Origin: Wolfiporia cocos
Lineage: Eukaryota > Basidiomycota > Agaricomycetes > Polyporales > Phaeolaceae
Direction of reading: 5' to 3'
DNA length: 64,000 nt
Assembly (NCBI GenBank): GCA_029448655.1
Contig: JACCLO010000004.1
Span: 3,224,001-3,288,000, forward strand
Translations under genes and position numbers: made by a program
The notes under the pieces: model-generated
What the model was told of the DNA's origin: nothing
The model's input: only the letters and a program-made list of their open reading frames with translations
The model's database searches: none
In this document: positions 35,438 to 48,181 of the stretch, piece by piece
How positions within the stretch are numbered: the stretch's first letter is position 1
Layout: every line of letters begins with the position of its first letter

Positions 35438-36130
35438 ATGTTTCTCCATCCGACTCGCAAAGTAATCTCTCGCCTCCCTCTGCGTCGCACCGCGGGCCCT
35501 CCCATGCCTAGCGCACCCCCGCAATTGGTGTTCAGCAATGATGTTGCCCAAATGGACGAATGGGCGCGCCGCACGGGCATTCCGTTGACCACAGCTGAAG
35601 CACTCGGGACTACATATGCGCGGGCACGACGATGGATGTTATCCATTCGCGCGCAGCTCGTTTCCCACCACGAATGGCGCGATGTGCAACCATTGGACCA
35701 GCGATTGCTGTTCGACATCGAATGTCCTTCACCATACCGGTCCGCTAGTGGCCTTCCCCGCAGCCCAAATCTCCGACTACAAATCCCCCTCAACGCCTCT
35801 TCGTTCTTTTCACGAGAACGACGCGTGCAATGGGAGATGGTCTTCCACAGTGCACTGTTTCCTGGAATGCGTCACACAGTCCCCGCCATTGCCGATCTCC
35901 TGCACCTTATTCAATGTCTTCTGACCGGGATGGTTGTTCTAGTGAAGGAGGAACAGGTCCCCGGTTTGGGCTTGGAGAGGACGATTCGAGCGCTACCCCC
36001 AGTAGAGTGGGTTCATTCACACGAGTCGCTACTCACAGAAATCCTCGGTCCCCTGCACTATCGACAGCTGTTCAAGGCAGCAGGCGACAACCGCACCGCG
36101 TTCAAGCTCGAACGCGAACCACGACGGTGA
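35438..36130 (+). CDS. Unassigned single-exon ORF, 230 codons
   Basis: Uninterrupted frame from a true ATG at 35438, the longest unbroken ORF in the gene-poor 33.7-37.4 kb region. It reads MFLHPTRKVISRLPLRRTAG, then QLVFSNDVAQMDEWARRTGI, ARARRWMLSIRAQLVSHHEW, VFHSALFPGMRHTVPAIADL and LHLIQCLLTGMVVLVKEEQV, ending KLEREPRR. It contains amphipathic-helix-like stretches but no motif or signal peptide I recognise. The absence of introns is unusual beside its neighbours; it could be recent, transferred, a remnant of a mobile element, or chance. The minus strand is also open in part (35341-35793). Not claimed as a known family. Confidence 0.4.
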   Translation: MFLHPTRKVISRLPLRRTAGPPMPSAPPQLVFSNDVAQMDEWARRTGIPLTTAEALGTTYARARRWMLSIRAQLVSHHEWRDVQPLDQRLLFDIECPSPYRSASGLPRSPNLRLQIPLNASSFFSRERRVQWEMVFHSALFPGMRHTVPAIADLLHLIQCLLTGMVVLVKEEQVPGLGLERTIRALPPVEWVHSHESLLTEILGPLHYRQLFKAAGDNRTAFKLEREPRR

Positions 36131-37463
36131 AGTTCTGCCCTCTTAGTGACGACAGCCCAAACCGTCGTTATATATGGCGACTTCCAAAAGGGTGCGCTCG
36201 TCGATCGCTCGTGCCGGGCGGAGCGAAGTCCTCGACTAGATGCCATGCATCCTCGTGCCGACTCTATTTTATAGCATCTCGATCGCTGTATGATGAGGCA
36301 TGTTATCCATCCCTTAATTCTGTGCTATATGCGTAATCCTCCAGTCGTCGCCGTGCACTGTTCCGCTCGTCGTCATCTTGGCTCCATTCACTTACGATAC
36401 AACCCTTCACTTCTAATAGTTTCATAGACTGTCCGCATACTTCCCGCATCTACATCATTGCCCGTTCCGGTCCTTGCGCAACCAAACATGCATCGTATAG
36501 TACCTTTCATCCTCAAAGTTTGTATCCATGGTTATACCGTGTAGCCAAGCGATTCACTAGGATCGTTTATCCCGTTGTCATATAATGTTGTTGTTACAAT
36601 GCTGTTGCTTTACACTGTTCGTCCTGTGCTGTTAAACATTGTCGAAGGAAATACACATCTTAAATGAAATCTCACGCAGGAAGTACACATGCACATGCGG
36701 CGGTTTTGTAACAACAGTATGTTCGTCGATACATCAGTACGGTAGTCTTCACGTCATGACAGTCAGCCATACTGCGCAGGCCGCCGAGATTGTCTCATTC
36801 TGCGAACCAGAAGTGGCTTGCGATATGGACTGTAAATGGGATTCCACAGCGGCTGCATTGTCATTCTGATATAGGCCACAGCCAACACTAGAAGAATGAT
36901 CAACTGGAGGCCGTACTGATCTCTTCCTCTTCCCAGGTCAAAGGGTTCGCTTGAACAGACTTCGTCTGCGATCCGCTAGCGGCAGCGCACAACACACGCT
37001 GCAACAGATCAGAACACGATGCAAGAGCATGTAATTGGCGAGGTCGCACAAGCGATCGATAGCCTTGTTCGGGCATATGAATATAGGTATGCGGCATATT
37101 CATATTCAGGCGGAAGAGCGAGGATGATCAGGTCGGAGATCTAGATATAATTAGCAAGTACATGTGGCCTATGCAGGTTGGTATTATCAGAAAATGTGCA
37201 TGGCGGCACAGCCTATGTTTCAGCGGAACAGATATCACGAGGAGAAACATTCGTGTCAAAAGACTGTTGGGAGAGGAAGGGCGACGGACGTCCACCACGC
37301 ACCACGTTGGTGGCCGAGTGACCGAACAACGTCGCAGCTCGCGACGTTACGGACTCATCACGTGATTACCGTCACTGTGTAACAGGCCGCGTTGAGTGTT
37401 AGTGCGAGAGTATTCGACCTTACAACTGCTCGCTGACTTTCACGAGTCTTCTCATCGAAGACC
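36131..37463. other. 1.3 kb intergenic region upstream of the TOG gene
   Basis: AT-richer sequence with only short open frames; presumably includes the TOG gene promoter near its right end. No repeats seen. Confidence 0.5.
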
Positions 37464-40400
37464 ATGGACGGTTCTCCGCCTCAGGAAGAGGACTTTAATG
37501 CGATCCCGATCCTAGACAGACTATCGCACAAAAACTGGAAGGCTCGAGTCAGCGCATATGAGACTCTAGTCAAGACATTCCAAACCACCGCGTCCGATTC
37601 TGACCCCGCGTTCAAGCCATATCTCAATAATCCCGATCTACTCAAGAAGGCCGTAGTCGATTCTAATGCAGTTGCGCAGGAGAAAGGAGTCGAGTGCGTT
37701 GTGACTTTTGTCAAGTTTGCAGGGGAGAATGCTGCACGGACACGCGAAGTGGTTGTTCCGGCCCTCGTTGATAAATGCTTCGGCTCTGCCCGAGCGGGGA
37801 CAAAGGCACAGGCAATAGAACTTGTTCTGCAATATGTTGAGGTTGAGAACTCTGGAGCAGGTGTTGTGGTGCGTAAATTATTGGTCGGGTCGGCTGGTAT
37901 AGCCCCGCTCATGTTAACCTCCAGGAGGATGTGCTGCCGGGTTTGGCAGCCAAGCAACCGAAAGTTGTGGCAGGCTGTGTCACTGCTCTCAAAGAGATAA
38001 CTCGGTGCAGTACTCAAATCACTGCCATATACATTCTCGACTAGACTAATGTAATGGTGACTGCAGCGCGTTCGGCACTTCCGTGACACCACCAGCCCCC
38101 GTCCTCAAGGCGCTGCCTAAGATATTCGCTCATACTGACAAGACTGTACGATCGGAGGGAACGCAACTCACGCATGCCTTGTACCAGTATATCGGAGCAG
38201 GCATTGAGACGTGGCTTGCGGATCTCAAGCCAGTACAGGTGAAAGAGCTGAAAGAGGCTTTCACGGAGATGGAGAAAGAAGGCAAGGGGAGAGGGTCCAT
38301 GAAGCCAGAGCGTATGACCCGGGCTGCGGCGCGGGAAGCGGAAGCAAATGCAGCAGCTGGAGATGATGATGATGCAGGGGCATTGCAAGAGGAAGGCTAG
38401 TGATGCGCCACTCTGCTCAGCTTCCCGTGCTCATTATCACACAGGTGCGCCTCCCGACCCACGTATGTTCGCTGAAGAAGCGGACATCGTACCTAAGCTG
38501 CCATCTGGCTTCCAAGCCGGTCTCGGATCTTCCAAATGGAAGGAACGTAAGGAGGTATTGGACGCACTGCTGGCGCTTGTCAATGCCACTCCGCGCATCA
38601 AAGATGCCGCAGAACTTGGCGATATTGCGAAGGCGCTTGCGACTTGTGTACACAAGGATGCTAACATCAATTGTGTCATAGTAGCAGCCAATTGTGTTGA
38701 GGGACTTGCAAAGGGTATTATGGGAGCCTTCGGCAGATACAGGGAAAGTGTCGTGCCGCCTATGCTGGAGAGATTGAAGGAGCGGAAAGCTACAGTCACC
38801 GATGCCATAGGTGCCGCGCTAGACGCTGTATTCACTACGGTAGGAGGGAATCGATTTTACATTGTATCACATATTCTCAACTACGCATATATAGACCACT
38901 TTACCCGACATACTATCCGAGATTCTGCCTGCCCTGCAGTCAAAGAATCCACAAGTGAAAGAAGGGACCCTCAAGTTTCTCGCCCGGTGTCTCTCGACGG
39001 CTACCACACCTTTACCGCCTCCGCAGATTAAGCCACTCTCAGAATCACTTGCCGCGCTTCTTGAGGACTCATTCGAGGGTGCCCGGAATGAGGCGGCCGT
39101 CTGTCTCGGGACCCTCATGAAGATGGTCGGAGAGCGCCCGTTGACTGCGCTGATGGATGGTCTTGCAGACGTGAGAAAGGCCAAGGTGCGGGACGCCTTC
39201 GACAAGGCAACAGTCAGGGCGAAGGCTGGCGTTGGCGGTCCTTCAAAGCCCCCGCCTCCAGCAGCAAAAGAGCCGCCCAAGAAAGCTCCAGTCGCAACCA
39301 AGAAGCCAGAAGCGCCTAAGCCACCGAGCCCTCCGACTGAAGAGCTCCTCGATGACAGCCTCTCCGCACCCGCGAGCAAACCCTTGAAGAAGCTTCCCGC
39401 CAGGTTGCTGGTGAGGTCTTGGCTGAATCTTCTAGTCCTATTGCGCTTACATGAGTATGCAAGGCGAAGAAGTCGCCAGCCGCTGACACGGCGAGCCCGT
39501 CCGCTGGCCCTGCTGCAGCACCTCCTTCTGTCGCCGTACCTCCTAAGAAGCTGCCGCCGGCTGTTGCGACTGCTGCATCTTCCAAATCCTCAAAAGGTGC
39601 AGCTCCTGGGGCACTGGATACTTTCAAATTCAAACACACCCCCGAAGACGCGGAAGCACTCGCTGCGGAGGTCATTCCTGCCAACTTCTTCACCGATCTA
39701 TCCGATTCAAACTGGAAAACGAGACTTGCCGCACTGGAAGACATGACAGGATGGGTCGAGGGTGCTGCTGCTGGTCTGGACGCCGAAGTCGTCGTCCGGT
39801 TCTTAGGCAAGAAGGGATGGAATGAGAAGAACTTCCAAGTACGTATCGATAAGTTTTGACAAGACTTTCACTCAAATCTTAGTTGGCATAGGTGTCCACT
39901 AAGTTATACGGAATACTCAGCATTTTGGCTGAGCGTTGCCCGACCTTTGGCAGGTCCTCGGTAGCACTCTGCATTCCTCACCTCACGGAGAAGCTGGGCG
40001 ATATGAAGCTGAAGAAACCAGCCGGAGAGACTCTGCTATTGTTTGCGGAGAAAACCTCCTTGCAGTTTGTATTGGGTCATGGTAAGTCATTTCTGTCTAT
40101 GGCTTGCTACGAGGGCAGACATACTCATGGCCAACACAGCGTATGAGCCCTTATCCAAACAGAAAGCACCTAAAGTACTGGCAGACTCTTTGACTTGGAT
40201 TGAGCAGGCCCTGACTGAGTTCGGTATTGCTGGCCTGTCGTTGCGGAGCATCATTGAATTCCTCAAGACTGCGCTCAAGAATTCGAATGCTGCTGTGCGC
40301 ACAAGTGCAACGAAAACGCTTGTGACCGTCAAGCTATTTGCTGGCTCCTGTAAGTCATTCTCGTGTTGTTGCTCGTCTTTCTATTCGCTGTTCACTTACG

Positions 40401-43400
40401 GATAGAGTTTATAGCGATCAAGGACCTATTGGAAGATCTAAATCCACAGCTCCTTAATACCATATTTAGCGAGTTCGATAAGGTGGAAGGCAACGCACCT
40501 CTCGGCCCCACACGTACATCTGCAGACGTCGCACAGAGCTCGGTTAATACCACTAGCAAGGCCGCTGCGGGCGGTGATCCTCTTGACGATCTGTTCCCGC
40601 GTGTAGAGCTGGACGGTTTATTGAAGGGCACAACAATTCTTGCGGATGCTAAGAGCGATGCGTGGAAGACCAAGAAGGAAGCGTTGGAGACTTTGCAGGC
40701 CATACTAGATCAAGGCCCCAATAAACGGCTGAAACCGACCATGGGTATGTCGTAATATTGCACCGCTGCTCTGCGTTGACCGAGTCGCCCCAGGTGAAAT
40801 TGGACAGGTTTTGAAGGCCCGTGTCACTGATACCAACAAGGCAGTACAGACGTTGGCCTTAGATCTCGTCTCCCGCGTTGCAACGGGGATGGGGAAACCG
40901 TTTGAGAAGCATACACGACTCTTCGCCCTTCCTGTGGCTACTGTCTTGTCCGATCAGAAAGCACCGATCCGAGCTGCCGCCCTGCAAACGTTGACGTCCA
41001 TTGCAAGTGCATGCGAGGGTGTGGATTCAATGGTCAGCGGCTTGACGACTGCGCTAGAATCCTCAAATCCACTGCAAAGGGCTTCTTTACTCAGCTGGCT
41101 TGCCGACTGGTTCAAAGAACATGAGCCGGCTCCTGGCCTAGATCTTAATAGCTGGGTCGGTCCCGTTCTAGCATGCCTGGACGATCGCAGTGGCGACGTC
41201 AGGAAAGGCGCTCAGGCACTGTTGCCGATTCTCGTGTCCTCCGCCGGGTACGACTATGTGATGCAACAGACATCTTCTATGAAACCCGCCTCGAGAGCCA
41301 CAGCTACTCCGTTGATACAAGCAGCGCGCGCCGCCGCACCTGCTCATGCAACATCTGCACCTGCAGCCCCTGCATCAAGTGGACCACCTGCTTCCGCAGC
41401 TAAGACGCCCGCTCCGAAGGTTGCCGTAGCGAAACCAGTTCGCGCATCCACTCCACCGCAAGAAGACCTTCCCCCTGCAGAGCCTGTGAAGGCTGCTGTT
41501 GCACCCAAAGCCGCCGGAGTGCGCCGCCGATTACCCCAAGGTACAATACCGAGACCTGAATCTCGCTCAGAATCAACCCTTGAAGCTAGCACATCGCGTC
41601 TGCCTGGAAAGCCTACGGTGGGTCTGAAGCGTCCTAGCGCCCCGATCGCTGCGCCTGCTAGAGCGCCAGTGTCTCCGCCCGCCGCATCTGCTCTGCCATT
41701 CATGAGCAGTAGCATTGATGCGAAGAAAGCGCGTATAGCCAAAGATGCTCAGAAATGGATCAATGAGGCTGGGCCTACGCGGAAGGACTTAGCCGAACTT
41801 CTTCAACACCAGATGGAGCCGCATGCAGCAAAGGATCTTATCTCTCTACTTTTCAGCCACGACCATAATGCTGTGAACGATTATGTATCGGGACTCACTG
41901 TGCTACATGAGCTCTATACGAGCGTGCAAGCTGGAGAGGAGAGGCCTGGATATGCCCTCGAAGACTTGCAGACCATCTGTCTAGCGAACTCTGACCTCGC
42001 TTTGAAGTATGTGTCTCTCAAAATACACGAACCTCAGTCCAATCTAGTCCAAAAATGCTTGGATGTGGCCGAAGCAGTTGTAGCGTTCTTCCAGGACATA
42101 GAATATCAACTGTCGGATGCAGAAGCTCTCTGTTTCATCCCTACTATGATCTTCAAAGTATGTTAGCAGCTTCTCCGTGTGGCTGATCGCGTCTTGATTG
42201 TTTCTTACAGCTAGGCGATGCGCGCGAGCCCGTACGAGCACGTGTAGCACAATTGGTGTCCTCGCTGCCCAAGGTATATGCGTATAGTCGAGTATTCCAA
42301 CTCCTCCTCGAGTACGGTTTGAAGTCCAAGGTCGCCAAAGCTCGTCAGGGTACATTGGATGAGCTCGGTGGTCTGCTGAAACGTTTCGGCGTGGGTGCCT
42401 GCGAGCCGGGCAAGGCATTCCCGGTCGTTGCAAGCATGATATCGGATAAGGATCCACAAGTCCGAAAATCGGCACTAGCCGTGCTCAGGTATGCTTCCCC
42501 GATGCAAACAGCGCTCAAATTGATGATGTTGCGCTGTGCAGTGAGGGCTATACGCTCATCGGCGAGAAAATCTGGAGCCATGTCGGTCAACTGTCCCCAA
42601 AAGACAAAACGCAACTGGAGGAACGGCTGCGCCGTGTTCCTGGTGCGGTCAGTTCGGGAAAAGCGGACTCTACGCCTACCTCTACGCCTGCAGCCCGCAT
42701 ATCAACAGCTGTACCTCGGTCTGGCTCACCAGCATTGCAGCCAGTTTCAAGAATTGGTCAACGCGCGGGAAGCCCCTCCTTGGCTCCCGCTTCCCGGCTC
42801 GCTCGACCCGTCTCGCCATCGCATACAGTGAGGTCTGCATCTCCAGCACCCTCACATGCTGGTCAGCCTGCATCACCAGCCCGGGCTTTGAAGCCATCAG
42901 GAGCGTCGCAGCTCCCCGGTCCATCTTCCCCAACAGGGATTGCTCGTCCGAAGAGTCTTCTCCAGTCGCGTCTAGGTCCCCCTCGTAGCCGCCTCAGCGA
43001 CATCCAACAGAGCCATCCAGCTCCAATCGCTCCACCAGAGGAAATCGTTCGTAGCGACACTATCGTTCCGCGTCATATGAACGGTAACGGCAGAGTTTCT
43101 GAGTACATTGCTGAGGAGCCTGAAGAACTGAATGCCCCGCGTGCCTCGGGCGACATCACAGTTGTCATATCGAGTATCCTCAGCAATGACCCCACTCGTA
43201 GTGTAGATGCACTCAAGAAGATTCAAAAGGTTCTCGAGATCGGCCCTGACGCAGGACCATCGTCCCCTGCTTATCAGGAGCTTGCCGAACATACGGAAGG
43301 CCTAGTTGAGACTATCACTCTGCAGATGGCGCATGTCTTTGAGCGACCGGAGGATATCACGGTGCACGAGAACTTCCGACTTGCGAAGCATCTCATTCAG

Positions 43401-44951
43401 ACGCTGAATGCCTTCTGCGACCATGTTTTCCTCGCAGAATCGTTGACGGTGGACATCCTCACCTCTCTCCTCGAGGAGTTAACCCTCCGACTTCTACAAA
43501 CAGATATCAGTCCAGACAACAGGGTCAAGGATCTCTCGCGATTTATTAACATGATAATTCTGCGACTCTTCGCAACTGGTCGAAGAATGTCGATATTCCG
43601 GTGAGTCCTGCAGTCGAGACCCGATCTTCCCAAGCTTATACTCTGTGCAACCACAGTGCGCTCTTTGCATTGCTTTTGCAAATGGTGAAGCCATTCCCAA
43701 GTAATGGCACATCCTCCGATTCCCAGGAGGCAAAGGTCGCTGAGTTGGTCTTGAAGTGCATCTGGAAATTAGCGCGAAATATTCCACAGGACCTTGAGAA
43801 ACAGGTACTAGATCCAGTAGAGCTATTCCCTGCAGTAGAGCAGTTCTTGCAGACGGTACCACCAAACGAATGGCGTGCAAGGGCGACGAACAAGGTACCC
43901 TGTGGCGATATGCCTCTTCGTACGATCAAGGTCATCATACAGCATGTAGTCGGTAAGTCTGCATGAACACTCTTAGGGACCCTTCCTGAATGAATTGCAG
44001 CACACTACGGCGACGAGGTATACGACCTTTTATCCGCATCGTTTGACGATCCATCTGCCACCATCGTGTACCCTTACGTCTATCGAATCCTCAATTCCTC
44101 TGCTCGAACTGCAGCCGAAGTTCCTGTCAGGAGTAACGGACTTATTCGTGAGGAGAGTACCCGACATTCCTCACCTTCCATGAGCCGACCTATATCACCA
44201 CAAGGAACATCCTCCTCCGTGACCTCAGACCACAGACCTCGTTCTGAGTCAAGTCATTCGGTATCACATAGCGTGTCCTCAGGGAACGGCAATGGCCATG
44301 GTAACGGTACAGCCGCTGAAGAACCAGACCCCGACGACCAGCTCAACGTGATCATCCAGCACATATCTAGCGAGACGACGGGGGCAATGCATAAGGAGGG
44401 GATCACAGAGCTCCATCATTACCTCAAGGCATACCCTCACAAGAAGGCCAAGGTGGACAAAATATTGGAGTCTACAGGTACGGCCTTCCGCAAATACATC
44501 ACGAGGGCGTTGGCTAGTCGAGCTGCGGAGGATGAAGAGCGAACGGTTGCTGTCGCCGACACGTTATCGAGTGAGTACTTTTTCTCACTCGCCAATATTC
44601 TTATAGTGACCAGCGTTCAGAGCTGGAATCGAATGGCCGTGAAAGGACGATGACTTCGCAGAGCTACAGTTCAGGTAAGGTTCCGTTAACTACTTCATTT
44701 GAATGTACTTTATTGAGTGATTCGTAGATTATTCAGCCAGAGATTTCAGCATGACTGCACCAGCTTCACCGACGCGCGGGGAATATTCGCCACGATCGCC
44801 ACCTCGATCCAGTCTGTCGGAATTGCCAGAGGCACAACAAGAGAGGCTGTCCAGACTTCATAACATCTTCCAGTATCGGTCCAGTACCGCCAGTACCGGA
44901 TCAACACATAGCCGATCAACATTGGCATTTCCGAGAGGTCCGTCGAGTTAG
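37464..44951 (+). CDS. XMAP215/Dis1/Stu2-type TOG microtubule polymerase
   Basis: Binds tubulin through TOG (HEAT-repeat) domains and adds it at microtubule plus ends and spindle poles. The ATG at 37464 sits in ACCATGG. Roughly 2,200 residues from about a dozen exons. TOG1 starts IPILDRLSHKNWKARVSAYE; TOG2 has PKLPSGFQAGLGSSKWKERK; TOG3 has FKFKHTPEDAEALAAEVIPA and LSDSNWKTRLAALEDM; TOG4 has DAWKTKKEALETLQAIL; TOG5 comes around AKDAQKWINEAGPTRKDLAE; and a Ser/Pro-rich tail ends FPRGPSS. W-x-x-R first-helix motifs recur. The apparent frame change at about 39405-39460 is an intron (GTGAGG..GCAAG) joining LPARLL to AKKSPAADTASP. It is longer than yeast Stu2 (888 aa) and closer to metazoan/plant length. 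Its TOG count comes from reading by eye. Confidence 0.9.
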
Positions 44952-45285
44952 GGCTTGAAGTTGAGGAGAGGTTTGTTTGCTTGTGGCATCACGTCCTGTA
45001 TCTGTATCTGTTTAACATCATTCCACATTAATAATTTGCTGTAGCAAAAGCTTATACCCTGCAGTATTATCGCTCATGGTACCGTCGTGGATGTTATGTA
45101 GTTAGATCACTTGTAAAGCACGATAATGCATCCGAGTCCGGATCTATTGGCGGTGACGTTTGTGGGCGCTAGCTGAGCGTACATATCACGGTGGGCGCGG
45201 CCGAACTCTTGCAGCTCACCTGCGCCTTGTTCCTTAGTCCTCATCGATCTCATATCTGTCAGACAGTTATTCTGACTATATCTAT
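44952..45285. other. Intergenic region, TOG gene to acyltransferase 1
   Basis: 334 bases with the TOG 3' flank and the promoter of the first acyltransferase copy. It shows no obvious similarity to the region upstream of the second copy. Confidence 0.5.
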
Positions 45286-48067
45286 ATGAGTACTCGTAAA
45301 GATGCGCTGCCGGTATCAAAAGACCTCGTGTATGAGGCAGCACTTGCATTCTGGAAGACAGTGGTCAACATCTTCTTCCGCGAAATAAGACCAAGAGGCG
45401 CGTTCCATATCCCTCGTGATGGACCCGTCATTTTTGTGGCTGCACCGCATCACAATCAGGCATGTATCAAGTCTGGAAAAGCCTTCCGCATGTGCTGAGT
45501 ACGACATTCCAGTTCCTCGACCCCTTGTTGCTCAGCCTACAAGTTAACCGCGAGACGAGCAGAAAAGTTCAGTTCCTCATTGCGGCAAAGAGCATGAAGA
45601 GGAAAGCAATTGGCTTCTTTGCGAGTATGATGTCAAGCAGTGCGCATATTTCTCCGCTCGCTGAATTGCAACAAGATGCTGATGAGCCGAGAAAGTCCCC
45701 GTTGTTCGCGCTGCAGATGACGCTAAGCCTGGCACAGGCAGGGTTTCCCTCTCCGACGACGATTCCTGTCTGGTTATCGGGCACGGTACTCGCTTCATCG
45801 AGGAGTTCGAGCCTAGAATGCAAATAATGCTGCCCAGATCAGTAAACTCCGCAGTTGCTGAGGTCGTGGAGATTTTATCTGATACGCAGCTGAGAATCAA
45901 GAGAGAATTTGGGGGTGAAAGTGGAAAAGGAACTGTAAAAATCCGAGAAAAACTCAAAGAACTGCAAGCAGAAGGTCAACAGGGTCTTGATTTTAAGAAG
46001 ATGCCATACGTCGACCAGAAGGAGATGTATCAACACGTATATCAATGTCTTACTGAGGGCGGTTGTATCGGGATCTTCCCTGAGGGTAATTCTTGTTGTC
46101 AGGCTCGTACACAATCTGGCCATGCTTACTGTGAATCTAGGTGGCAGCCATGATCGCACTGACCTCTTGCCCTTGAAAGCGGGTGTGTCGCTGATGGCTC
46201 TTGGCGCCATGGCAAACGACCCCAATGTCAAAGTGAAGATCGTGCCAGTTGGATTGTCTTATTTCCATCCGCACCGGTTCCGTTCTCGTGCTGTTGTCGA
46301 GTTTGGCACAGCCCTCGACGTACCCCCTGAGCTGGTATATATGTTCAAAGAAGGAGGCGCGCAAAAGCGTCAAGCAGTCAGCAAGTTGCTCGACTACATA
46401 TATGACGCCCTCAAGACAGCAACTATCCGTGCGCCAGATTATGACACTCTGATGGTAGGATGTTTTGAGCTGACTTTATGCCAACATTCACGCCTGTTCT
46501 CTACTTGAAAGCTCTGTCAAGCAGCACGGAGACTATACAGGACCCCTGGGCAGCATCTGACGTTAGGGCAGGTTGTCGAGTTGAATCGGCGATTCCTTGA
46601 GGGATATCTACACTTCAAGGACGAACCAAAAGTGCAGAAGCTCCGAACTGACGTATCAAAGTACAATCGCATGGCTCGGGACCTTGGGTTGCGTGACCAT
46701 CAGGTTAACGATATTCCTGTATACCAGAAAACTACTTACAATGAACATCGTAGGTCCCACACGCACAGAAGGCTAGCTGGAAGACGTTGAGTCTTCTGAT
46801 CTATCGAATTGGTTTGTTGATGGTATGGACGGTTCTGGCACTGCCGGGTGTCATCCTCAATGGCCCCATATTCCTTGCTGCATCGATAATCTCGCGTCAA
46901 AAGGCAAAAGGTTTGGGGCAGTGTCCGTAGACGAGTCTGAGCGCTGAATTCGTGGAACCTCAGAGGCCCTCGCTGCTTCCACCGTCAAGGTAGCCGGCCG
47001 TGACGTACTGGCAACCTGGAAAATCCTGATATCGCTCGGTGTCACACCCATTCTGTACGGCTTCTACGCGTTCCTTGCTACGTTGTTTGCCGTCAGAGCG
47101 AATGCACCATTGGAGTGGCTTATATGGACACCAATTCTAGTCATGATTGTCTTGCCCTTCATTGGCTATGCCGCACTGAAATTTGGTGAAGCTGGTATGG
47201 ATGTGCTTAAGTCAGTACTCAGTTCCATGTTCATACAATAGCCTAACGCGATCCACAGATCCCTGAGACCACTCGTCGTAGCATTGGTACCTGGTCAGTC
47301 TCTGTCTTTCGATCGATTGAAGGCAATGCGCGTCGAAGTTTCCAATGAATTGGCGGATGTTATACGAGAGTTCGGACCAAAGCTGTATGAGGACTTCGAC
47401 GAAGTGAGTAGAGCATCTTAGATCCTTAAGTGCACTCTGACACGTTCACAGAATCGCATACTGGTTCCGTCTGCGAGTGTGCCACCATCTTCAGGCGAAT
47501 CCGGAATTTGGCGGCGGAAGAGCGGGACCGGAGGAGTTGATGCTCAGGGCAATCTACTCGTTCATCCGATGGTGAGAGCTTATACTCGTCCTGACACAAG
47601 GCTGTGAGGCTGACTTGTAGAAGACCTGGCTTGACGAACGTCTCTTCGGCTGGAGCAAGAGTGCTTCTCGGGGTACAAGTGCCTGGTCTGGCTCGAGGAG
47701 CCATGAAGCTAGCAGACTTCCCAGCCCAGATGCTTCTGATGATGATGAGGGCGACTACGATTTCGGATATCTGGAAGGGCATCCCCCTCCACGACCGCGG
47801 AGCAAAGAGAATTCATATGCTAACTTACAAAAGCTCCGGAACGGCTCAACCAATCCATTCAGCAGTGCTACCACTGCGACAGAAGTGGCCGACACGGAAG
47901 GGCTGGAAATACGACAGCGCAAAACTTCACGAACAAGAAAACATACGTTGCAAGATACCATACCCGTCGGACGCATTGGAGAGTTGCCCCGGGAAGAACA
48001 TTTCAGGAATGCCACAGAAGATCTCAACAACGAGGCAGAGGCCAGGCAAAACCAAAAGACTGAGTAA
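45286..48067 (+). CDS. Glycerol-3-phosphate/DHAP acyltransferase, copy 1 (Sct1/Gpt2 type)
   Basis: First acyl transfer in glycerolipid synthesis at the ER. The ATG at 45286 gives MSTRKDALPVSKDLVYEAAL. Exon 1 (45286-45459, 174 nt) ends APHHNQ; the 53-base intron has a GC donor (GCATGT) and CAG acceptor; exon 2 resumes FLDPLLLSLQ, completing the catalytic H..D motif. Next: FLIAAKSMKRKAIGFFASMM, an intron, VPVVRAADDAKPGTGRV, MQIMLPRSVNSAVAEVVEI, CIGIFPEG joined to GSHDRTDLLPLKAG, KVKIVPVGLSYFHPHRFRSR, LCQAARRLYRTPGQHLTLGQ. Membrane segments follow: IGLLMVWTVLALPGVILNG and ISLGVTPILYGFYAFLATL. The acidic/Ser-rich tail ends ARQNQKTE. No lesion remains after splicing. It is convergent with map1. 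Intact and probably functional. Confidence 0.92.
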
Positions 48068-48181
48068 CTTATGCTCAATTGGTGTGTGGGGACGTTGCGT
48101 GTAGGATTTTTCAACAGCTCTCTGGTGTCCGGGAGCGCTAGCATATCGATATCCAAAAAAAATCTACCCGTGTTCTAATCG

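Noticed and set aside
39400..39740. Apparent frameshift in the TOG gene: the long frame turns into Leu/Arg-rich nonsense
   Set aside because: A GTGAGG..GCAAG intron at about 39405-39460 restores AKKSPAADTASP and leads into FKFKHTPEDAEAL; no mutation is needed.
45620..45830. Apparent frameshift and stop in acyltransferase copy 1
   Set aside because: An intron after MMSS (donor GTGCGC, acceptor GAAAG) rejoins VPVVRAADDAKPGTG, matching copy 2; the gene is intact.
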